Assembly (NCBI GenBank): GCA_024234165.1
Contig: JACKOP010000003.1
Span: forward strand, 186,001 to 250,000
Reading direction: 5' to 3'
DNA from: Pseudomonadales bacterium
GTDB lineage: Bacteria; Pseudomonadota; Gammaproteobacteria; Pseudomonadales; UBA5518
DNA: 64,000 bases
In this document: positions 39,811 through 47,335 of the stretch, one piece after another
How positions within the stretch are numbered: position 1 is the first letter of the stretch
Layout of the letters: each line of letters opens with the position of its first letter
Translations under genes and position numbers: made by a program
Notes under the pieces: generated by a model
Seen by the model: only the letters and a program-made list of their open reading frames with translations
Databases searched by the model: none
Told to the model about the DNA's origin: nothing

Positions 39811-41132
39811 AGACCTCGACACGACGTGCGCGCGCGCTTGGCGCGCCGCTGCTGCTGGCACTGCCGGCGCTGGCGCTCGCCCAGGACACACCGACGCTCG
39901 ACTCGGGTGACACGGCCTGGATGCTCACCGCCACGGCGCTGGTGCTGTTCATGACGATCCCGGGCGTCGCGCTCTTCTACGCCGGCATGGTGCGTTCGAA
40001 GAACGTGCTGTCGGTGCTGATGCAGTGCTTCGCGATCACCGCGATGGTCAGCGTGCTGTGGACCGTGTTCGGCTACAGCATGGCCTTCGACACCACCGGC
40101 ATGGAGAAGGGTGTCACCAACCTGAACTCCTTCGTGGGCGGCTTGTCGCGGGCGTTCCTCGCCGGGCTCGGCGTGGATTCGCTGGTGTACCGCATCCCGG
40201 AGTCGGTATTCGTGATGTTCCAGATGACCTTCGCGATCATCACGCCGGCGCTGATCGTGGGCGCCTTCGCCGAGCGCATGAAGTTCTCCGCGATGATGCT
40301 GTTCATGGCGCTGTGGGTCACGGTCTGTTACCTGCCGATCGCGCACATGGTCTGGAGCGGTGACGGCGCGCTGATGTGGGACTGGGGCGTGCTCGACTTC
40401 GCCGGCGGCACCGTGGTGCACATCAACGCCGGCATCGCGGGCCTCGTCGCCTGCCTCGTGCTCGGCAAGCGCAAGGGCTATCCGTACACCGCGATGCCGC
40501 CGCACAACCTCGGGCTCACGCTGGTCGGCGCCTCGATGCTGTGGGTAGGCTGGTTCGGCTTCAACGCCGGTTCGGCGGTGGCCGCCAACGGTACCGCCGG
40601 CATGGCGATGGCGGTGACGCAGATCGCCACCGCGGCCGCCGCGCTGGGCTGGATGTGCGCCGAGTGGGCCAGCCACGGCAAGCCCTCGGTGCTCGGCATC
40701 GCCTCGGGTGCGGTCGCCGGCCTGGTGGCGATCACGCCGGCCGCCGGCACCGTCGGCCCGGCCGGCGCGCTGGTGATCGGCCTGGCCTCGGGCGTGCTGT
40801 GCTTCTACACAGCCACCCGCCTGAAGCGCGCGCTCGGCTACGACGATTCGCTCGACGTCTTCGGGGTGCACGGCGTGGGCGGCATCGTCGGTGCGCTGCT
40901 GACCGGAGCGTTCGCGGCGCCGGCGCTTGGCGGCTTCGGCACGGTCGAAAACATCCCGGCCCAGATCTGGATCCAGACCAAGGGCGTGCTGTTCACGGTG
41001 ATCTACACCGGTGTGCTGAGCTACGTGCTGTTGAAGCTGGTCGATCGGATCCTCGGGCTGCGCGTCAGCGACGAGGAGGAAACGATTGGCCTCGACATCG
41101 CGCTGCACAACGAGCGGGGCTACAACCTCTGA
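39807..41132 (+). CDS. amtB: Ammonium transporter AmtB
   Basis: 441 residues. A signal-like first segment ends LALAQDTP (AmtB proteins of Proteobacteria have a cleaved leader), then eleven membrane helices. Visible landmarks are FYAGMVRSKN, ADRMKFSAM-like AERMKFSAMMLF, the first pore histidine in GGTVVHINAGIAGL and the second in FGVHGVGGIVGALL. It conducts ammonium under nitrogen limitation and is controlled by GlnK. The rho-independent terminator follows 24 bp after its stop. Confidence 0.95.
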   Translation: MKTSTRRARALGAPLLLALPALALAQDTPTLDSGDTAWMLTATALVLFMTIPGVALFYAGMVRSKNVLSVLMQCFAITAMVSVLWTVFGYSMAFDTTGMEKGVTNLNSFVGGLSRAFLAGLGVDSLVYRIPESVFVMFQMTFAIITPALIVGAFAERMKFSAMMLFMALWVTVCYLPIAHMVWSGDGALMWDWGVLDFAGGTVVHINAGIAGLVACLVLGKRKGYPYTAMPPHNLGLTLVGASMLWVGWFGFNAGSAVAANGTAGMAMAVTQIATAAAALGWMCAEWASHGKPSVLGIASGAVAGLVAITPAAGTVGPAGALVIGLASGVLCFYTATRLKRALGYDDSLDVFGVHGVGGIVGALLTGAFAAPALGGFGTVENIPAQIWIQTKGVLFTVIYTGVLSYVLLKLVDRILGLRVSDEEETIGLDIALHNERGYNL

Positions 41133-41155
41133 TCCCCGAACCGTACGTCGCCTGT

Positions 41156-41180
41156 TGCGCCCTGCGGGGCGCATTTTTTA
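41156..41180 (+). terminator. Rho-independent terminator of the porin-glnK-amtB operon
   Basis: TGCGCCC (41156-41162), loop TGCG, GGGCGCA (41167-41173), then a run of six T: a perfect intrinsic terminator directly after amtB. Confidence 0.9.
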
Positions 41181-41221
41181 TCTTGGACGCATGCAGGACG
41201 GACCGGGCCCGGAGGTGACGC

Positions 41222-41698
41222 ATGCGCAGGGTATTCGCCGCGACGCTGTTGTCGGTCGCCGCATCCGCATCCGCATCCGCATCCGCATCCGCAGCGGCCG
41301 GGGCCGAGATCTATCGCTGGACCGACGCGCAAGGCCGTGTCCACTACGGCGACCGCGTGCCGGAGGATGCAGGCCGGCTCGAGCGCATCGATGCGCCGCA
41401 GCGCCAGACCGGGCAAGCAGACCCCGAACTGGAGCAGCATCGTGAGCGCAGTCGCCGTCTGCTCGAGGTGTGGGATGCCGAGCGACGCGAGCGTGCGGCG
41501 GCGGCCGCCGAGGCAGCGAGTCGAGCTGCCGAGCGCGAGCAGTCCTGTGCCCTGCTGCGCGAGGAGCTCGAAAATGCGCGCCACTCCTCCTATCTGGTAC
41601 GGCGCAACGCGCAGGGCGAGCGGGAAATCCTCGCTGCCGACGAGCGTATCCGCTACGAAAGCCAGCTCGCCGATACGATTGCAGCGCATTGCCAGTGA
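41222..41698 (+). CDS. DUF4124-domain exported protein with hexanucleotide repeat in the signal peptide
   Basis: 158 residues. The N-terminus MRRVFAATLLSVAASASASASASASAAAGAEIYRW is a signal peptide lengthened by Ala-Ser repeats encoded by five tandem CGCATC units (41260-41289). The mature part opens with the DUF4124 core EIYRWTDAQGRVHYGDRVPEDA and continues as a charged, Glu/Arg-rich helix (RRLLEVWDAERRERAAAAAEAASRAAEREQS). Periplasmic; function unknown. It lies between the amtB terminator and the second PII gene. Confidence 0.75.
   Translation: MRRVFAATLLSVAASASASASASAAAGAEIYRWTDAQGRVHYGDRVPEDAGRLERIDAPQRQTGQADPELEQHRERSRRLLEVWDAERRERAAAAAEAASRAAEREQSCALLREELENARHSSYLVRRNAQGEREILAADERIRYESQLADTIAAHCQ
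41260..41289 (+). repeat. Five tandem copies of CGCATC
   Basis: A 6-bp unit repeated five times within the signal-peptide region of the DUF4124 gene, followed by a degenerate CGCAGC. Slippage would add or remove Ala-Ser pairs without a frameshift. Confidence 0.9.
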
Positions 41699-41780
41699 GT
41701 CGCACCGCAGTTGCCGGTCTGCGGGGACTGTCGCAGAACGCTGCGCAGCGTGCGGCGAGGCTCGAACGCCGGTTCTCGGT

Positions 41781-41808
41781 TGGCGCAAGCTCGCTGGCGC
41801 AAGCTCGC
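41781..41808. repeat. 14-bp tandem duplication upstream of the second PII gene
   Basis: TGGCGCAAGCTCGC occurs twice head to tail, 79-106 bp before the ATG at 41887. Nearby (41729-41740, minus strand) is GTTCTGCGACAG, part of the dispersed TGCGACA element. I see no sigma54 promoter here, unlike upstream of the first PII operon. Confidence 0.7.
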
Positions 41809-41886
41809 TCTTCGCAGCGTGCTTCGCATCCGGCAAACTGTGCTGCTTCTGCATTTGCCGTTGCCACAAGACCGGGGAGAAACGCG

Positions 41887-42225
41887 ATGAAACTGATCAC
41901 GGCGATCATCAAGCCCTTCAAGCTCGACGACGTTCGTTCTGCGCTGTCGGATGTCGGGGTACAGGGTGTGACCGTCAGCGAGGTAAAGGGCTTCGGGCGC
42001 CAGAAAGGACATACGGAGCTTTACCGTGGTGCGGAATACGTGGTCGATTTCCTGCCGAAGGTGAAGCTGGAGATAGCGATCGACGACGCGCGCACCGACC
42101 TCGTGATCGAGGCCATCCGGGCGGCGGCGAATACCGGCAAGATCGGTGACGGGAAGATCTTCGTCACGCCGCTCGAGCAGGTGATCCGCATTCGCACCGG
42201 TGAGGCAGGGCCGGATGCAATCTGA
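41887..42225 (+). CDS. Second PII-family nitrogen regulatory protein
   Basis: 112 residues from ATG 41887 with GGGGAGA upstream; the frame extends far upstream but only as non-homologous sequence. It differs from the first copy mainly in the central strand (KLEIAIDDARTDLVIEAIRAAANTGKIGDG), while the T-loop GFGRQKGHTELYRGAEY with Tyr51 is the same. It is monocistronic, without amtB and without a sigma54 site, so it may be the constitutive GlnB-like partner (inference); by sequence it remains very GlnK-like. Confidence 0.92.
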   Translation: MKLITAIIKPFKLDDVRSALSDVGVQGVTVSEVKGFGRQKGHTELYRGAEYVVDFLPKVKLEIAIDDARTDLVIEAIRAAANTGKIGDGKIFVTPLEQVIRIRTGEAGPDAI

Positions 42226-42286
42226 CACCGCAGTCGTGCATCGGGTTCGGGCATAAGAAGATCACCTCACACGAACAAAAAAGTTT

Positions 42287-42313
42287 TTGACTCTTGCGTT
42301 GCTGGTCTATAAG
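42287..42313 (+). promoter_or_regulatory. Promoter candidate of the sutA-like gene with AT-rich upstream element
   Basis: TTGACT (42287-42292) and TATAAG (42308-42313) with a short 15-bp spacer lie about 75 bp before the ATG. An A/T-rich run (ACAAAAAAGTTTT) directly upstream resembles an UP element. The spacing is suboptimal, so confidence is moderate. Confidence 0.4.
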
Positions 42314-42388
42314 TAAGCGCATTGGATCGCGGCGGCGTCGCGACGCGGTTGGAACGGGCTTGCGTGTCGAAGATCGGAAGGGCTGGTC

Positions 42389-42676
42389 ATGTCAGTTGAG
42401 AACGAAGACGACGATAACCTGGATGCGGAGGCCAGCGAGGCCGAGGTCGAGTCAGAGTCGGAGGTGGATGCGGAAGCCGACGCCGGTCCGGTATCGGCAG
42501 GGCGCCCAGAGCCGGTCGAGTTCCATTCTACGGAGACGCACCGCAAGCTGCGCGATCAACTCGACGCGGAAATACAGGCGTTTCTCGCCGCAGGCGGAAG
42601 CATCGAGCAAGTCGAACCGAACGTCAGCGCGCGCCCGCCGATCATCACTGCCAGCGTGGGCGACGAAGTATCCTGA
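42389..42676 (+). CDS. SutA-like RNA-polymerase-associated acidic protein
   Basis: 95 residues. Residues 1-40 are extremely acidic (EDDDNLDAEASEAEVESESEVDAEADAG) and probably disordered. Then comes a predicted helix, THRKLRDQLDAEIQAFLAAGG, followed by SIEQVEPNVSARPP. The order acidic tail, helix ending in FLxxGG, then EPNV is that of SutA in Pseudomonas aeruginosa, which binds RNA polymerase beta and aids transcription in slow-growing cells. Recognised from the pattern, not from an alignment. GGAAGGG lies upstream of the ATG. Confidence 0.65.
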   Translation: MSVENEDDDNLDAEASEAEVESESEVDAEADAGPVSAGRPEPVEFHSTETHRKLRDQLDAEIQAFLAAGGSIEQVEPNVSARPPIITASVGDEVS

Positions 42677-42686
42677 CGCCGGCAGC

Positions 42687-42703
42687 GCGCGCCTCAGGCG
42701 CGC
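42687..42703. terminator. Hairpin shared by convergent genes
   Basis: GCGCGCC-TCA-GGCGCGC gives a 7-bp GC-only stem between the sutA-like stop and the HAD-gene end (it includes the HAD stop codon). It has no T-run; possibly a bidirectional terminator. Confidence 0.45.
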
Positions 42704-43425
42704 TCCAGCGTCTCGATCAGTGCCGGCAGGTCTGCAAAGTCGCGCAGTTCCGCGTGTGGCGGAACGGCGCTTTCCCATGGCTTGCCCGCGGGATTGAACC
42801 AGACGGCGGTCATCCCGGCGGCACGCGCACCGCCCACATCGTGTTCGCCGTGATCACCGACGTGCAGCGCACGCTCTGCGGTCACGCCGGCTGCATTCAG
42901 TGCAGCCTGGAAGTGCGCCGGTGCCGGTTTGCATGTGCCGACGTCGTCGGCCGTGAACGCGAACCGGAAGTGTCGTCCGATCGCAATGCGGAACACGTCG
43001 GCGTTGCCGTTGGTCAGCGCGCCCAGCACATGCTCGCGCGCCAGCGTGCCGAGAACCGTGTCGACTGCGCCGAACGGTTCCACGGCGTGTCGCCAGTGCA
43101 TGAACACATCGAACGCCGCCTGCGCGAGGCGGGCGGCCTCGGCCTGGCCGTAGCCAGTGTCGAGCAATGCACGGCGCATCGCCTCGATACGCAATGCGCT
43201 GACGCTGTGGCGCAGTTCCGGTCGCTCGCGATGTGTCTGCACCCGCAGTTGCATCAGTGCGCTGCGATCGAAGCGTAGCGCGACGTCGGGACAGTGCTCG
43301 TGCATCCATGCCTCGACCCGTTGCTCGGCGCGCAGCAATACCGGCTGTACGCTCCAGAGCGTATCGTCGAGGTCGAAGGTGATCAGTGCGAAGCGGCGTC
43401 CGGACCGCACTCCGGCAGTGCTCAT
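42694..43425 (-). CDS. HAD-superfamily hydrolase (YigB-like)
   Basis: 243 residues from ATG 43425, which overlaps the xerC stop by 4 bp. Motif I is FDLDDTLW (Asp18, Asp20), motif II ALTNGNADV, the motif III Lys lies in CKPAPAHFQAAL and motif IV is HVGDHGEHDVGGARAAGM. The helical cap has the YigB type pattern. Position immediately after xerC matches yigB in enterobacteria, where the product is an FMN phosphatase. Last gene of the lptM-lysA-dapF-DUF484-xerC-HAD operon. Confidence 0.85.
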   Translation of the reverse strand: MSTAGVRSGRRFALITFDLDDTLWSVQPVLLRAEQRVEAWMHEHCPDVALRFDRSALMQLRVQTHRERPELRHSVSALRIEAMRRALLDTGYGQAEAARLAQAAFDVFMHWRHAVEPFGAVDTVLGTLAREHVLGALTNGNADVFRIAIGRHFRFAFTADDVGTCKPAPAHFQAALNAAGVTAERALHVGDHGEHDVGGARAAGMTAVWFNPAGKPWESAVPPHAELRDFADLPALIETLERA

Positions 43426-44345
43426 GACGTCGGGCTCCCGCGGTTCTTGCGCCCGGCGCGCGGATGCGCTGCGTCGTAAACCCTCGCGAGGTGCTGGAAA
43501 TCGAGGTGGGTGTAGACCTGCGTGGTCGCGAGGTTCGCGTGTCCCAGCATCTCCTGCACCGAGCGCAGATCGCCGCTCGATTCGAGCAGATGCGTGGCAA
43601 ACGAGTGACGCAGCATGTGCGGGTGCAGACGCTGTCCGAGCTGGCGTTCGCGTGCGTGCCTTTCGAGCCGCTTCTGCACCGCACGCACACCGATCCGCGT
43701 GCCACGTCGTGTGATGAACAGTGCCGGGCTGTGCGAAGCGTGGTTGCATGTGGCACGTGCGGCGATCCAGGCGCGAAGCGCACCCGAGGCGAGCCGTCCT
43801 ACCGGCACGGTCCGTGTGCGCCCCCCCTTGCCTGTCACCGTGACCAGCGCACCCGGCAGGTCCAGATCGGCGCAGTCGAGTCCGCACAGTTCGGCAAGAC
43901 GCAGCCCCGAGCTGTAGAACAGTTCCATGATCGCGTGATCGCGAACCTGCTCCCAGCCCTGCGGCTGCGGGTCGAGCAGAAGTGCGGCCTGGTCGACGTC
44001 CAGCGCGGTCGGCAGTCGTCGTGGTGCGCGCGGTGCCGCGATGCCGAGCGCCGGGTTTGCGGCCAGCTCACCGCGTTCGATGCAGTATCCGAAGAAGCCC
44101 CGGCAGGCGGAAAGGAAGCGCTGCAGGCTGCGACCACCGAGGCCCCGGCGATGCAGCGCGCTCACTGCGTGACGAATTGCGGCAGTATCCACCACTGCAG
44201 TACGGACGATCCCGTCCTTTGCCAGCACTTGCGCGAGCAGTTGCAGGTCGTGGCGATAGGCCGCCAGGGTGTGTGCCGACGCGCGCCGTGTCGCTTCGAG
44301 GTCGGCGAGCCAGCGTCCGACGTCGTGCGCGAGTTCGCCGCGCAC
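43422..44345 (-). CDS. xerC: Site-specific tyrosine recombinase XerC
   Basis: 307 residues from GTG 44345, 6 bp after the preceding stop. The N-terminal SAM-like core-binding domain includes ASAHTLAAYRHDL. The catalytic domain has Arg in SSGLRLAELCGL, Lys in VTGKGGRTRTVPVG, His-x-x-Arg in HMLRHSFATHLLE, His in LGHANLATTQ and the nucleophile Tyr in VYTHLD, so the full set is present. It resolves chromosome dimers at dif together with XerD. The dapF-DUF484-xerC-HAD order is the classical gammaproteobacterial arrangement, so this is housekeeping and not a phage integrase. Confidence 0.95.
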   Translation of the reverse strand: MRGELAHDVGRWLADLEATRRASAHTLAAYRHDLQLLAQVLAKDGIVRTAVVDTAAIRHAVSALHRRGLGGRSLQRFLSACRGFFGYCIERGELAANPALGIAAPRAPRRLPTALDVDQAALLLDPQPQGWEQVRDHAIMELFYSSGLRLAELCGLDCADLDLPGALVTVTGKGGRTRTVPVGRLASGALRAWIAARATCNHASHSPALFITRRGTRIGVRAVQKRLERHARERQLGQRLHPHMLRHSFATHLLESSGDLRSVQEMLGHANLATTQVYTHLDFQHLARVYDAAHPRAGRKNRGSPTS

Positions 44346-44351
44346 CGCGAT

Positions 44352-45080
44352 TCAGTCTTCGCGACGCCAGTGCGGCAGCAGCCGCTGCAGCACGTCGCCG
44401 ACGAATTCCGCGAACAGCGTGCCCATCTCGCCGTGAAAGCGCCGGACGTCGCTGGAGCCGAGCGCGAGCACGGCCAGTGGGCGTGCCTTGGCTATCGTGA
44501 CCACCAGCGCAGACGCGACCTCAGTGGCCTGGCTGCCGAACAGCAGTTCGCGTGCCGCTGGCCGCAACGGCCCCGCCACCGGACGCGCCTGGTGCAGCAT
44601 GCCGCCGAGTGCGGCCTCCGCGTCGTCGCGCCGCATGCGCTCGGCGCTGTCGGGCCAGCACGTGCCGGCATCCTCGATCAGCAACAGGCGCACGTGTTCG
44701 ATGTCGAATTCGCGACGCAAGCCCAGCACGAGCGTCTGGGTCAGCCGTTCCAGCGAATCGGCTTCGAGCAGCATGAGGATCAACTGCCGCGTCTTGTCGA
44801 AAAGCTGATCGTTCTGATGTGCGGTTTCCAGCAGACGTGTCAGCCGCTGCCGCGACTCGATGTTGCGCTCACGCAGCAGCTTGACCTGTCGCTCGACCAG
44901 CGATACCGCGGTGCCTGCCCGGTGCGGCAGTTCGATCTCGGCGAGCAGTGTCTCGTGGCGCAGCAGGAAATCGGGGTTGCGCGTCAGGTACTCCAGCACC
45001 GTCTGCGCATCGGGTCCGGCGTCGTTGTCTGCTGGCTCCACTGCGCGCAGGCGAAGCGTTGCGACTGTTTCTTCTTTCAT
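44352..45080 (-). CDS. DUF484-family protein (GAF-like)
   Basis: 242 residues from ATG 45080 (overlapping the dapF stop as ATGA). The start of the domain reads VLEYLTRNPDFLLRHETLLAEIELPHRAGTAVSLVERQVKLLRERNIE, the DUF484 signature. A short coiled coil and a GAF-like domain (LVLGLRREFDIEHVRLLL, PLAVLALGSSDVRRFH) follow. Function unknown; it is nearly always encoded between dapF and xerC. Confidence 0.9.
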   Translation of the reverse strand: MKEETVATLRLRAVEPADNDAGPDAQTVLEYLTRNPDFLLRHETLLAEIELPHRAGTAVSLVERQVKLLRERNIESRQRLTRLLETAHQNDQLFDKTRQLILMLLEADSLERLTQTLVLGLRREFDIEHVRLLLIEDAGTCWPDSAERMRRDDAEAALGGMLHQARPVAGPLRPAARELLFGSQATEVASALVVTIAKARPLAVLALGSSDVRRFHGEMGTLFAEFVGDVLQRLLPHWRRED

Positions 45081-45907
45081 ACTGTTATCTGCCCCTCGAA
45101 TACCGTCGTTGTCGGACCGGTCACCAGCAGGGCCTCGCCTTCGCCGCGCCATTCGACGCGCAGAAACCCGCCGGGAAGATTCACGCGTACCTGCTCGCCG
45201 AGCACCCCGCGCAGCCGTCCCGCCACTACTGCCGCACCGGCGCCGTCGTCGCAGGCCTGGATCTCGCCGGCACCGCGCTGGAAGACGCGCAACCGGATCT
45301 CGTCGCGATCCAGCACCTGCATGAAGCCGACACTGGTGCGCTCGGGGAAGTCCGGGTGTGACTCCAGCGCAGGAGCGAGAGTCTCCACCGGTACGTCGTT
45401 CACGTCATCCACCGGCAACACCGCGTGCGGCGTACCCACTGCCACCGCACCGATCTGCACCCGTCGACCGCAAGCCTCGAGAGTATAGCTGGCAGCTCGT
45501 TGCACAGCCCTGAATGGTATTTCTTGTGGCTCGAGGCGTGGTACGCCCAGCGACACCGTGACCAGACTGCCCTTGCCGGCGGCCACGCTGAGCGGACCTG
45601 CGAGGGTCTCGAGCCGCAGCCTGCGCTTCGCGCTCAGCCGGTGATCACGAATGAAGCGGGCGATACAGCGAGCGCCGTTGCTGCCTTCGCGCACTTCGCT
45701 GCCGCCGTGATCGAAGACGCGATAGCGGAAATCCATGTCGGGACTTCCTGGCGGCTCGACCACCAGTACCTGCTCGCAGCCTATCCCCCGGCGGCGATCG
45801 GCAAGCAGGCGGATCAGGCTGGAATCGAGCTGCAGGGACTGGGTGATCAGGTCGAGCACGACGAAGTCGTTGCCGAGCCCGTGCATCTTCGTGAACCGCA
45901 GCAGCAT
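45077..45907 (-). CDS. dapF: Diaminopimelate epimerase homologue lacking one catalytic cysteine
   Basis: 276 residues with the DapF fold and start (MLLRFTKMHGLGNDFVVLDL). DapF uses two cysteines as acid and base. The first normally lies in QCGNGARC; here the sequence reads EGSNGARC, so that position is Gly75 (a downstream Cys81 remains). The second, Cys219, is kept in GEIQACDDGAG, but the usual GSGA after it is DDGA. GTPHAV also replaces the usual GNPHCV. The gene is in the canonical place, one base overlapping lysA and four bases overlapping DUF484, and otherwise intact. It may be inactive or changed in function, with epimerisation done elsewhere (inference). Confidence 0.85.
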   Translation of the reverse strand: MLLRFTKMHGLGNDFVVLDLITQSLQLDSSLIRLLADRRRGIGCEQVLVVEPPGSPDMDFRYRVFDHGGSEVREGSNGARCIARFIRDHRLSAKRRLRLETLAGPLSVAAGKGSLVTVSLGVPRLEPQEIPFRAVQRAASYTLEACGRRVQIGAVAVGTPHAVLPVDDVNDVPVETLAPALESHPDFPERTSVGFMQVLDRDEIRLRVFQRGAGEIQACDDGAGAAVVAGRLRGVLGEQVRVNLPGGFLRVEWRGEGEALLVTGPTTTVFEGQITV

Positions 45908-47172
45908 CAGCAGCGATCCGCAGGTAGCAACTGTTCGCCCCGCACCAGGTCGTCGAAGCTCTCGCGTGCGCGTACCAGAAAGGCGTCTGCACCGTCGACC
46001 ATGACTTCGGCGGCACGTGGCCGGCTGTTGTAGTTCGAACTCATCGCAAACGAATAGGCACCGGCTCCGCTCACCGCGAGCAGCTCGCTGCCGCTCAGCG
46101 CGAGCTCGCGCTGCTTGCCGAGAAAATCGCCGGATTCGCAGACCGGCCCGACCACGTCGTAACAGGCGGCTTCGATGTCGTTGCGCTGGTGTACGACCTC
46201 GATTCCCATCCAGGCGCCATAGAGCGAAGGGCGGATCAGGTCGTTCATGCCGGCATCGACGATCGCGAAGCGGCGCTCGTCGCTGTGCTTCAGGTATTCG
46301 ACGCGCGTGAGCAGGATACCGGCACGCGCCACGATGGCCCGCCCCGGTTCGGTGATCAGCGTGAGGCGCCGCTGGCCGAAGCGTTCCAGCAATGCGGTCG
46401 CGTATCCCTGCGGGGTCGGCGGCTGCTCGTCGCGGTAGACCACGCCGAGGCCGCCACCGACGTCGACGTGGTTGAGCTCGATGCCGTCGCGCGCGAGTTC
46501 GTCGACCAGTACCAGGATGCGATCGAGTGCATCGACGAACGGAGCCAGCGAGGTGAGTTGCGAGCCGATATGGCAGTCGATGCCGACGATGCGGATATTC
46601 GCCAGCGTGGCGGCATGTGCGTACAGCCTGCGCGCGGTGTCGATGGTCACACCGAACTTGTTCTCGCGCAATCCGGTCGAGATGTAGGGGTGGCTCTGCG
46701 CGTCGACGTCCGGATTCACGCGGATCGAGATCGAGGCCTGCCGGCCCGCTGCGGCGGCGATTTCCTGCAGGCGCGCGAGTTCCGGTGCCGACTCGACGTT
46801 GAAGCACAGGATGTCTGCTGCCAGCGCGGCCGCGATGTCTTCGTGTGACTTGGCGACACCGGAAAACACGATGCGCCGTGGGTCGCCGCCCGCCAGCAGC
46901 ACGCGCCGCAGCTCGCCGCCCGAGACGATGTCGAAGCCGGCGCCACGGCGTGCGAGCACGTTCAGCACCGCCAGATTCGAATTGGCCTTGACCGCGTAGC
47001 AGACGAGATGCGCATGCGCCCCCGCAAGCGCCGCTTCGAATGCATCGAAGCGTGCCTCGATCGCTGCTCGCGAGTAGACGTACGTGGGCGTGCCGAAACG
47101 TGCGGCAATGGTCTCGAGTGACACGTCCTCGGCGAACAGTGCGCCGTCGCGATGGCGGAACGCCTCCATCAT
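45907..47172 (-). CDS. lysA: Diaminopimelate decarboxylase
   Basis: 421 residues from ATG 47172 (or 47169). PLP-dependent fold III: the Lys in CYAVKANSNLAVLN binds the cofactor. GVAKSHEDI, RVNPDVDAQSHPYISTG, ENKFGV, HIGSQL, DVGGGLGV, TEPGRAIVARAG, the active-site Cys motif GPVCESGDFLGK and GAYSFAMSSNYNSRPR are all present. It makes L-lysine from meso-diaminopimelate. Its start overlaps the lptM stop (ATGA) and its stop shares a base with the dapF start, so the operon is translationally coupled throughout. Confidence 0.95.
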   Translation of the reverse strand: MMEAFRHRDGALFAEDVSLETIAARFGTPTYVYSRAAIEARFDAFEAALAGAHAHLVCYAVKANSNLAVLNVLARRGAGFDIVSGGELRRVLLAGGDPRRIVFSGVAKSHEDIAAALAADILCFNVESAPELARLQEIAAAAGRQASISIRVNPDVDAQSHPYISTGLRENKFGVTIDTARRLYAHAATLANIRIVGIDCHIGSQLTSLAPFVDALDRILVLVDELARDGIELNHVDVGGGLGVVYRDEQPPTPQGYATALLERFGQRRLTLITEPGRAIVARAGILLTRVEYLKHSDERRFAIVDAGMNDLIRPSLYGAWMGIEVVHQRNDIEAACYDVVGPVCESGDFLGKQRELALSGSELLAVSGAGAYSFAMSSNYNSRPRAAEVMVDGADAFLVRARESFDDLVRGEQLLPADRC

Positions 47173-47285
47173 GGCGTTTCGGCCTGAGCGGGCGGTGTCT
47201 CGGGTGGAAGGAACAGCGGGCCCTTCTGGCCACAGCCGGCGAGCATGACCGTGGCGAACCACAGGCAGATGAGGAACGGTCGCAC
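47169..47285 (-). CDS. lptM: LPS-assembly lipoprotein LptM (YifL family)
   Basis: A 38-residue lipoprotein directly upstream of lysA, starting at GTG 47285 (AGG about 8 bases upstream; GTG 47294 is also in frame). A signal segment PFLICLWFATVMLAGCG contains the lipobox LAGC, followed by GQKGPLFLPPETPPAQ; the C-G-Q-K-G-P-L core is diagnostic of YifL/LptM, which assists maturation of the LptD LPS translocon. Its stop overlaps the lysA start. Confidence 0.85.
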   Translation of the reverse strand: MRPFLICLWFATVMLAGCGQKGPLFLPPETPPAQAETP

Positions 47286-47302
47286 GTCGTGCACCTGATG
47301 TG

Positions 47303-47335
47303 AGGGAGCGGCGATTATAGCCGCGCGTCGTCCCT
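47303..47335 (-). promoter_or_regulatory. -10 candidate for the lptM-lysA operon
   Basis: At the very end of cyaA the minus strand reads CGGCTATAATCGCC, a perfect TATAAT about 25-30 bp before the lptM start. The corresponding -35 (TGCCAT) is weak. It probably gives the operon its own promoter in addition to read-through from cyaA. Confidence 0.4.

Noticed and set aside
41699..41886. A sigma54 promoter for the second PII gene
   Set aside because: GG and GC pairs in this stretch are 8, 9 or 11 bases apart, never 10, so none fits the invariant spacing.
43422..44345. Tyrosine recombinase as a sign of an integrated phage or island
   Set aside because: Its neighbours (dapF, DUF484, HAD) and full XerC signature identify the housekeeping chromosome-dimer resolution enzyme.
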